Assembly: GCA_004325065.1 (NCBI GenBank)
Contig: PITI01000099.1
Location: 1-22,359, forward strand
Direction of reading: 5' to 3'
DNA: 22,359 nucleotides
Origin: Hamiltosporidium magnivora
Taxonomy: Eukaryota; Microsporidia; Dubosqiidae
The position numbers and the translations under genes were made by a program. Below the pieces are notes generated by a model. That model saw nothing but the letters and a program-made list of their open reading frames with translations, was not told the DNA's origin and did no database searches. The stretch's first letter is position 1. Each line of letters begins with the position of its first letter. Positions 17,084-22,359 of this stretch are shown here, one piece after another.

Positions 17084-19384
17084 TTAATCACCATAAAATT
17101 GTTCTATTCGTTGATTTATTTTTTCGAAAAACTTATTACTATACTTTAAATTGCTAAGAAAGCACAAATTTTTTTTCTTTAAAAGAACCATGTAATTTAA
17201 TTGAGAAATGTATAGTGTTTTTAGTCTTCGGTTTTTATTATTTTCTGTTTTATCCCTATCCAAAAAATCTTTTGCAATGATAGTACAATTATCCATATTA
17301 GCAGTGCTTTGGGAATAGATATTATCTTTAGCGGTAAAATCATGGTTTTTTTTAATTATATTTTTGTCATTTATATTGCTCTTTTCTAAGAAATATTCAA
17401 ACTTATCATTATAAAAATCCGCATACGTTAAAGTTTCTTGTTTAACTACAAATAGAATAAACGAAATGAATTCTATCGTTGTATCGCTATCAAAATCAAT
17501 ACTCATTTCTAAAATCATTGAAATATATAAAGGGATTTGTAAGCTGAATAATGTATCATCATTTGTATATGATTTTAATATTAAATTGTGAAAACGATAA
17601 ACATTCAATAATCCATAGAAATTTGCTTTGGTTTCGTGGTTTTTTAAACATCTGAGTAAATTTTCAAATAATTTTCCAACGAAAAACAACTTTTTACAGA
17701 CTTCTAGTCTAAGCAACTTTATTTTTTCAGCCCGTTCTTGGTTTTTATTTTTTGTAAGATAAAGTTTTTCAAGGTTGATATTTCCAAAATAATTTACCAG
17801 TGCTTTTAAAAAAAAACACATTGAAATTACATGATTTTTCTTTATGCGTTTTTCAATGTCTTTGCTGTATAAATTAAGGAATACCTTTATTTCATATACC
17901 AATATGGTTTGTGTGGAGTTCGTGAGGAGGTTCAATATATCGTATATGCTGTTTATTTTTAGAATATTTTTTATCTTTTCAAGCGCAAACATAGAGTCAA
18001 ATGATTTTTCTTCAATGTCATTGAAACATGAACATATATTGACAAAATATTCTTGATTTGAAATATTTTTTTCAATATTCTTCAATTCATTTTGAAATTT
18101 GAGATTTAACTCGTCATTGGAAATTAAATTTTTTTCAGAATTATGATCTGTATTTGTAGCCAATGATGGGTAGAAATTCGAAATAGTACTTTTCAAACCT
18201 GAGAGAATCAGACTACTGCATATTTCTAATTCTTTATTCCTAGATTCTGAGAAATGGTTTTTAGATCCCTTGAATCTTTCAAATAAACATTTAGGAAACA
18301 ATGTATTATTTGCGTTTATACTGCCAGTATTTAATAAATGTTTGAAATTTTTAAAATTATATTCATAGTTTCTTTGCATCACATACATACTGATTAGTAA
18401 ATATTTATATGAATTTCGAAATCTTGTCATGGAGAATTCTCTAATCTTATCTCCAACACTTTTAATATTTGTTTGCAAAGAATCTTTATCGACAAATAGA
18501 GGTATCAAAGCCAGATTATTCGCGGTAGCAATATATTTTTCCATTTTGTGTAGCATTTTTCTGATTTGGTTTTCTAAAGTTCCACTTCTATTATCAACAT
18601 CAGTATTTGTTCGGTTTTCAAAACAAATTTTATCTTGATTGGAAGATTCAGACATTTTTCCAGATTCTTGATTGGTTGAACTTCTCGCATTATTAGTTTT
18701 GGCTTTATCAATTATATTCTGCATTTCATTTTCCGCATTTATTGTGTTGAATGTTCTTTGTGCCTCCGAAGACGAACATATTGAATTAATAATTGAATTT
18801 GTTTGTAAAGCACCGCTCTGTATGTTTAATATATCATCAGATACATTGGTTTCTACTTGAATATTCCGAGGTGGTTCTGGATTAATTCTCTGCTCTGCCA
18901 ATCTATCATGGGCTATATAATTTTGATTATAAATAGGAGGTATGGATGCGGCATTCGTTTCAGAATAAATAGTAGAATAGTTCTGTAAAAACATCTCACT
19001 CTGCCTATAACTTGGCCAATATGGGTGAAAGCTATTATAAAAAGGAAATGGTTGGTGAATTAAAAATGATGGGATATTTTCTGAATTATTTGTTGGAAAA
19101 GTAATATTTCTGGGAAATATATCATATGGTCGAAACCGATGAAAATTAGCAGAAAAACTTGAAGGCGAGTAAACAGTTGAATTTATTGCTGAATTACCAA
19201 TATTCCCATAGAAATTTGTAAAATTTGGATGGTAAAGACCAAAATTATTCTGTTGTAGATACGTTGGATTGGAACTGGTACAGTTCTCAGTAGGATATAC
19301 TTGCTGGTATGGATACGAGACTAATACTGTTTTTAAAAATAAAAAAATCAATCCATAGGAAACTTTATTCATACTGTCTTCCAT
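17084..19384 (-). CDS. Large secreted protein of unknown function
   Basis: An intact 766-codon gene. The N-terminus carries a clear signal peptide (hydrophobic YGLIFLFLKTVLVSY after a short polar start), so the product enters the ER. No second membrane segment is obvious, which suggests secretion or a wall location. Residues about 25-165 are rich in Tyr, Phe, Pro, Asn and Ser (YPYQQVYP, PFPFYNSFHPYWPSYR), a low-complexity, possibly wall- or tube-associated composition. About 165-265 is Asn/Ser-rich. From about 270 on it is predicted helical, with many charged residues and scattered Cys. I count about a dozen Asn-X-Ser/Thr sequons. I recognise no family; it is probably microsporidian-specific. 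The start at MEDSMNK is backed by CCC five bases upstream; the Met at position 5 is an alternative. It stands alone, with long AT-rich flanks. Confidence 0.85.
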   Translation of the reverse strand: MEDSMNKVSYGLIFLFLKTVLVSYPYQQVYPTENCTSSNPTYLQQNNFGLYHPNFTNFYGNIGNSAINSTVYSPSSFSANFHRFRPYDIFPRNITFPTNNSENIPSFLIHQPFPFYNSFHPYWPSYRQSEMFLQNYSTIYSETNAASIPPIYNQNYIAHDRLAEQRINPEPPRNIQVETNVSDDILNIQSGALQTNSIINSICSSSEAQRTFNTINAENEMQNIIDKAKTNNARSSTNQESGKMSESSNQDKICFENRTNTDVDNRSGTLENQIRKMLHKMEKYIATANNLALIPLFVDKDSLQTNIKSVGDKIREFSMTRFRNSYKYLLISMYVMQRNYEYNFKNFKHLLNTGSINANNTLFPKCLFERFKGSKNHFSESRNKELEICSSLILSGLKSTISNFYPSLATNTDHNSEKNLISNDELNLKFQNELKNIEKNISNQEYFVNICSCFNDIEEKSFDSMFALEKIKNILKINSIYDILNLLTNSTQTILVYEIKVFLNLYSKDIEKRIKKNHVISMCFFLKALVNYFGNINLEKLYLTKNKNQERAEKIKLLRLEVCKKLFFVGKLFENLLRCLKNHETKANFYGLLNVYRFHNLILKSYTNDDTLFSLQIPLYISMILEMSIDFDSDTTIEFISFILFVVKQETLTYADFYNDKFEYFLEKSNINDKNIIKKNHDFTAKDNIYSQSTANMDNCTIIAKDFLDRDKTENNKNRRLKTLYISQLNYMVLLKKKNLCFLSNLKYSNKFFEKINQRIEQFYGD

Positions 19385-19389
19385 AATAA

Positions 19390-19392
19390 GGG
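19390..19392 (-). promoter_or_regulatory. CCC start-proximal motif of the secreted protein gene
   Basis: On the minus strand CCC lies five bases before the ATG at 19384, the same geometry as at three other genes here. Confidence 0.65.
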
Positions 19393-20498
19393 TTTCTTCC
19401 CGAATATATATTTCAGTCGTAAATTAAAAATTTGAAAATAATTTGGACCAAATTGGCTAAAAATGGAAACTCATATACGAAAAAAGTAGATTTTTAACCA
19501 AAAAATGTCCTTTAAAAGGCTTTATTAAATTTTTTAAATAAAAATTTTAAAAAGTAAGGAATTTCGCTATTTTAAGAAAATATAAAAGATGTGTTTTTCA
19601 AATATAAGTTTATAACCTATGATTCTTTTTTATTTATGGTAAAATAATCTAAACATGTTGTAATCTTAAACATAAAAAAATTTATATCTTGAAAGAAAAT
19701 ATAAAAAAGAACTATAGTATAAAGTTATTACATTGTTTTTTTTATATTTTCGTGCTCGTCTTTCGTTTGTTAAATTTCTATTTAACCACAGGTGTTTAAT
19801 ATTATTATATATCTTTACTGCAGTCAGAGAATTACTTTTTCGTTCTAATTGTATTTTTTGGCTTTCTTTTTTCTATTTAACACTAAATGCTCTGAAATCA
19901 ACTTGACATTAAACATAAATAAGTTTATTTTTTGTTCTATGCATAAAACCCGCCTATTTCAAACTGAAACAGCTAATTCGCTTGTGTCTTAACCTTTATG
20001 ACACATTTTATTTTTATAAACCCACCTATTTCTATAATCTGTGTTCTATAGAAAAGCAGGAATGAATAAAATTTTTTATATCGTTACATTATTCTAACTT
20101 TGTACACTATCCAACTTCTCTTGGTATTGAATTTCGATAAAATTTGAAATATTAACCATTAATATCTAAAAATATCACGTCTTGCTATAAAAAGAGCATA
20201 AGTTATGTTTTTTTCATAGCATATACGTAGTTTTACGTTTTATATATAACTTCCAAAATTTTCTATTGGTACTTCTGCAATACCTACATCCCAATGCTCT
20301 CATTCAAAAGATGTATAGAAACCAATAAATAGCCAGAAATTTACCCTGATTTTATTAATTTCCGCTACAGGTGTGGGATAGTAGTTAAATCCATTTTGGA
20401 CCATCGCAACTCCATTCAGCTGTCTATCCACACTTCTCGAACCTAATAAACTTCCGGATAGGATATACATCAGCAAGTTATATGGTATTTACCCAGAC
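19393..20498. other. Intergenic, AT-rich then mixed
   Basis: Up to about 20250 the sequence is AT-rich 5' flank of the secreted protein gene without a gene. From about 20270 to 20498 it becomes less AT-rich, with short minus-strand open pieces but no recognisable product, and grades into the hAT-like block. Confidence 0.4.
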
Positions 20499-20767
20499 CA
20501 GCGGTTCTTACACGAAGTTTCCCGCTTCCCAGGGGTGGGCGAAGATATTTTTTGGAGCGCGACAGAAGCCCCCGTCAAAATCTTAAGCTCATACAGAAAT
20601 TTAGCTATGGTTTTTTTGTAAAAAAAATATGCAACAAATTTCCAAAAAATCGAAACGCTTTTTCATTGGGGGTGCAGGGACCAACTTTCAATTCAAAGAG
20701 GGGCCGCTTACTTAAAAAGTTAAGTACCAATGACCCAGACAATCCAAAGTCATATCAACAAGCATAA
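20499..20767. mobile_element. GC-richer block with hAT-like termini
   Basis: CAGCGGTTCTTA (20499-20510) and CAGGGGTGGGCGAAGA (20530-20545) both resemble the end sequences of hAT transposons, commonly CAGNGGTTCTNA or CAGGGGTGGGCAA. GAGGGGCCGC at 20698-20707 is also typical of hAT subterminal DNA. The block stands out as GC-rich against its surroundings. I see no inverted partner end in the window and no transposase. If real, it is a truncated or non-autonomous remnant. A 71-codon open frame at 20552-20767 runs through it but shows no protein-like pattern. Confidence 0.35.
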
Positions 20768-21119
20768 CATGATCACTAGCTTTATGGCTTTAAATTGTGT
20801 CCTTTTTTATCCCCTAAGACGCTAAGTCGGCAACTCAACTAAGCAGGGTTCGGTTATTGCTCTTAAATGATTATTTACACAAATGCAGCTGCAGTCTGCG
20901 ATCGCTACGTAAAAAACTAAAAAATAGATTTGTAGAAAAGTTTTACCATTTCATAAACAGCCGTCCTCTTCATACAAATACCAATAGAACAGCATAAAAT
21001 GAAATGTGGTTTTATTTCCTCCAAAACACAGAACAATAATCTTAACACCAATTTCACATACTCATTGCCAAGCAGATGGATTTTAATGTGTTTACCCTCC
21101 CTCCACTGCGGACTTAAAA
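20768..21119. other. Intergenic, nothing recognised
   Basis: Mixed-composition DNA, including GGTTCGGTTATTGC near 20847 and a CAGCTGCAGTCTGCGATCGC block near 20886, between the hAT-like block and the retrotransposon. No gene is seen. It may be part of either neighbour. Confidence 0.35.
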
Positions 21120-22359
21120 AAAATAGTTTTAATTTTAAAATTATTTTATTTAATTAAATTCTGGCTTAACAAATTTTTCTCTTTTATATAATTCTTTCCA
21201 CCGTTTCAACCACTTCTATCTCGTCCTCCAACTCTCTATTTTTTCTAATTGTTGGTTATTTTGCGGTGGTTATGCCATCCGAAATAAGAAGTAAAATTGT
21301 TTTTTATTTTCCGTTTTAACATCATCTTCCTCGTTGTCTACTAGCTTTAAATGGGATATTGGTTGTTTATGAATCTCAGCTCCTAATGACACTTAATGAT
21401 GTTCTCTTCGGCAGTTAGTCTAGACTCAAGTCCTCTTCGTCGATAAAAAGTCTTCGTCGATCAAAAGAAATTGTTTCGACTGTCTTCTTGAGTACTATGG
21501 ATTGTATATATGCCTCTATATTCATGGGTATTTGTAGTCTCTTAACATCGTCTTATGGTATTTTGTCACAATACCGTCCCAGGTCATCACATAAGGAATT
21601 ATCTCTACACTGCATTTATAAATAAGACCTAACTCATTTGCTAATAGGTCATACTTCCTAAGCTTCTCTGTTTTAACTATTTGAAGAGAGTCTTGGAATG
21701 TGATTCATACTCTGATGAGGGTTATCCCATTCTGTCTCTTGTCTAAAATAATTATATCTGGTCTTTTACACCGAATCTTGACATCAGTTTTTAATCTAGT
21801 ATCCACTCTTATCTCTGCATACTCGTTATCAAAAATTTCTTGAACTGAGTGGCTTCTAATTCGTTCCAAAGACTAAAACTTATATTTATTCAGCAAGAGT
21901 AAATGTATACATCGTACCACTTCATTATGTCGTCTAGTATAGTCATGACCAAGCATTTTGTCACATCTCGTTGCTAAGTGATCTACTGTTTTCCTAGACT
22001 GGTTGCAGTTTTTACAATACTCTTTTGCTCGGCAGAATACATTTCTATTTTGGATTCAGCAAACACTGCTTCATCACGAGGCCTAATATTCTCTTTTTTG
22101 AGCCATCTTAAAGAGTCACTAACACTCACAATCTCATTTTTTCTTGCATTATATAACTTTGAATGGTGTTTTCGGTTTTTGATTTCGTTTTATAGGTTAG
22201 CTAGTTGAGCTTTCTCCTATTTCTTTTTTGTGACATCCTTTTCCAACCCGTATTTTATTTTTAAAAAGTTTTTGATTAGTGAAAGGTGGGTTTTATTATT
22301 ATTCACAACCTTTAGGATTGCTGCTATTTGGTCGATGTATCTTTATGTTTTTCCAGACA
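21120..22359 (-). mobile_element. Non-LTR retrotransposon 3' part with restriction-like endonuclease
   Basis: This is the best-preserved copy of the family. Read on the minus strand from the right edge, it has a helical stretch (IDQIAAILKVVNNNKTHLSL, near 22295-22355), then NRKHHSKLYNARKNEIVSVS and NIRPRDEAVFAE. A CCHC knuckle follows at 21963-22016 (CKNC, then H and C, spacing C-x2-C-x8-H-x4-C). After LGHDYTRRHNEVVRCIHL comes an endonuclease-like segment (CKRPDIIILDKRQNGITLI, near 21720-21780) and a C-terminal tail ending near 21415. The knuckle plus RPD-type endonuclease is the layout of R2/CRE/NeSL-clade elements, whose reverse transcriptase would lie beyond the window edge. At least five in-frame stops and two frameshifts show that it is dead. 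The acidic residue expected after the beta strand appears as LIRV. The lower part (21120-21414) is 3' untranslated DNA shared with the copy at 4240. Confidence 0.8.

Noticed and set aside
20821..20880. Possible tRNA B-box (GGGTTCGGTT)
   Set aside because: No A-box at the right distance and no cloverleaf could be drawn.
21978..22208. 76-codon plus-strand ORF
   Set aside because: It is antisense to the knuckle and upstream coding part of the retrotransposon.
1..22359. CRISPR array or prokaryotic operon
   Set aside because: No regularly spaced direct repeats, no Shine-Dalgarno pattern, and the genes are clearly eukaryotic.

Overview
The window looks like nuclear DNA from a microsporidian. It is very AT-rich and the coding genes show no introns. 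It encodes shortened, fast-evolving versions of eukaryotic proteins (ribosomal protein eS28, the Hsp90 co-chaperone Cdc37, a prefoldin subunit, the unfolded-protein-response sensor IRE1). Four genes carry a CCC motif exactly five bases before the ATG, the kind of start-proximal signal known from microsporidia. Only six convincing genes sit in 22 kb. This is unlike the compact Encephalitozoon type and fits an expanded, transposon-rich microsporidian; I cannot name the genus.

Layout. 1-556: AT-rich DNA. 557-2116: eS28, then a 419-residue protein with FF-like repeats (Prp40/TCERG1 type). 2117-4698: no intact gene, but two decayed copies of a non-LTR retrotransposon, a small secreted-protein frame broken by one stop, and a decayed frame with no match. 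4699-6123: a divergent pair, a prefoldin beta-type subunit (minus) and CDC37 (plus). 6124-11906: a gene-poor stretch of nearly 6 kb with a broken DDE integrase at about 8.88-9.42 kb. 11907-14150: IRE1. 14151-17083: another retrotransposon relic, a small possible tail-anchored ORF, a MULE-transposase-like relic and a candidate spliced mini-ORF. 17084-19384 (minus): a 766-residue secreted protein of unknown function. 19385-22359: AT-rich DNA, a GC-richer block with hAT-like termini, and the clearest copy of the non-LTR element. That copy has a CCHC knuckle and a restriction-like endonuclease domain, and runs off the right edge.

How the genes relate. eS28 serves translation. Prefoldin and Cdc37 are both cytosolic chaperone factors and share one intergenic region. 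IRE1 senses ER folding stress and the 766-residue protein enters the secretory pathway. The FF-repeat protein, if Prp40-like, would imply that a spliceosome is kept. The most striking point is IRE1: its kinase domain has lost the catalytic aspartate, the catalytic-loop lysine and the glycine loop, yet every catalytic residue I can place in the KEN RNase domain is present.

All recognisable coding relics of mobile elements (at least four copies of one retrotransposon family, an integrase and a MULE-like fragment) lie on the minus strand. All contain stops or frameshifts, so this is a graveyard rather than an active element.
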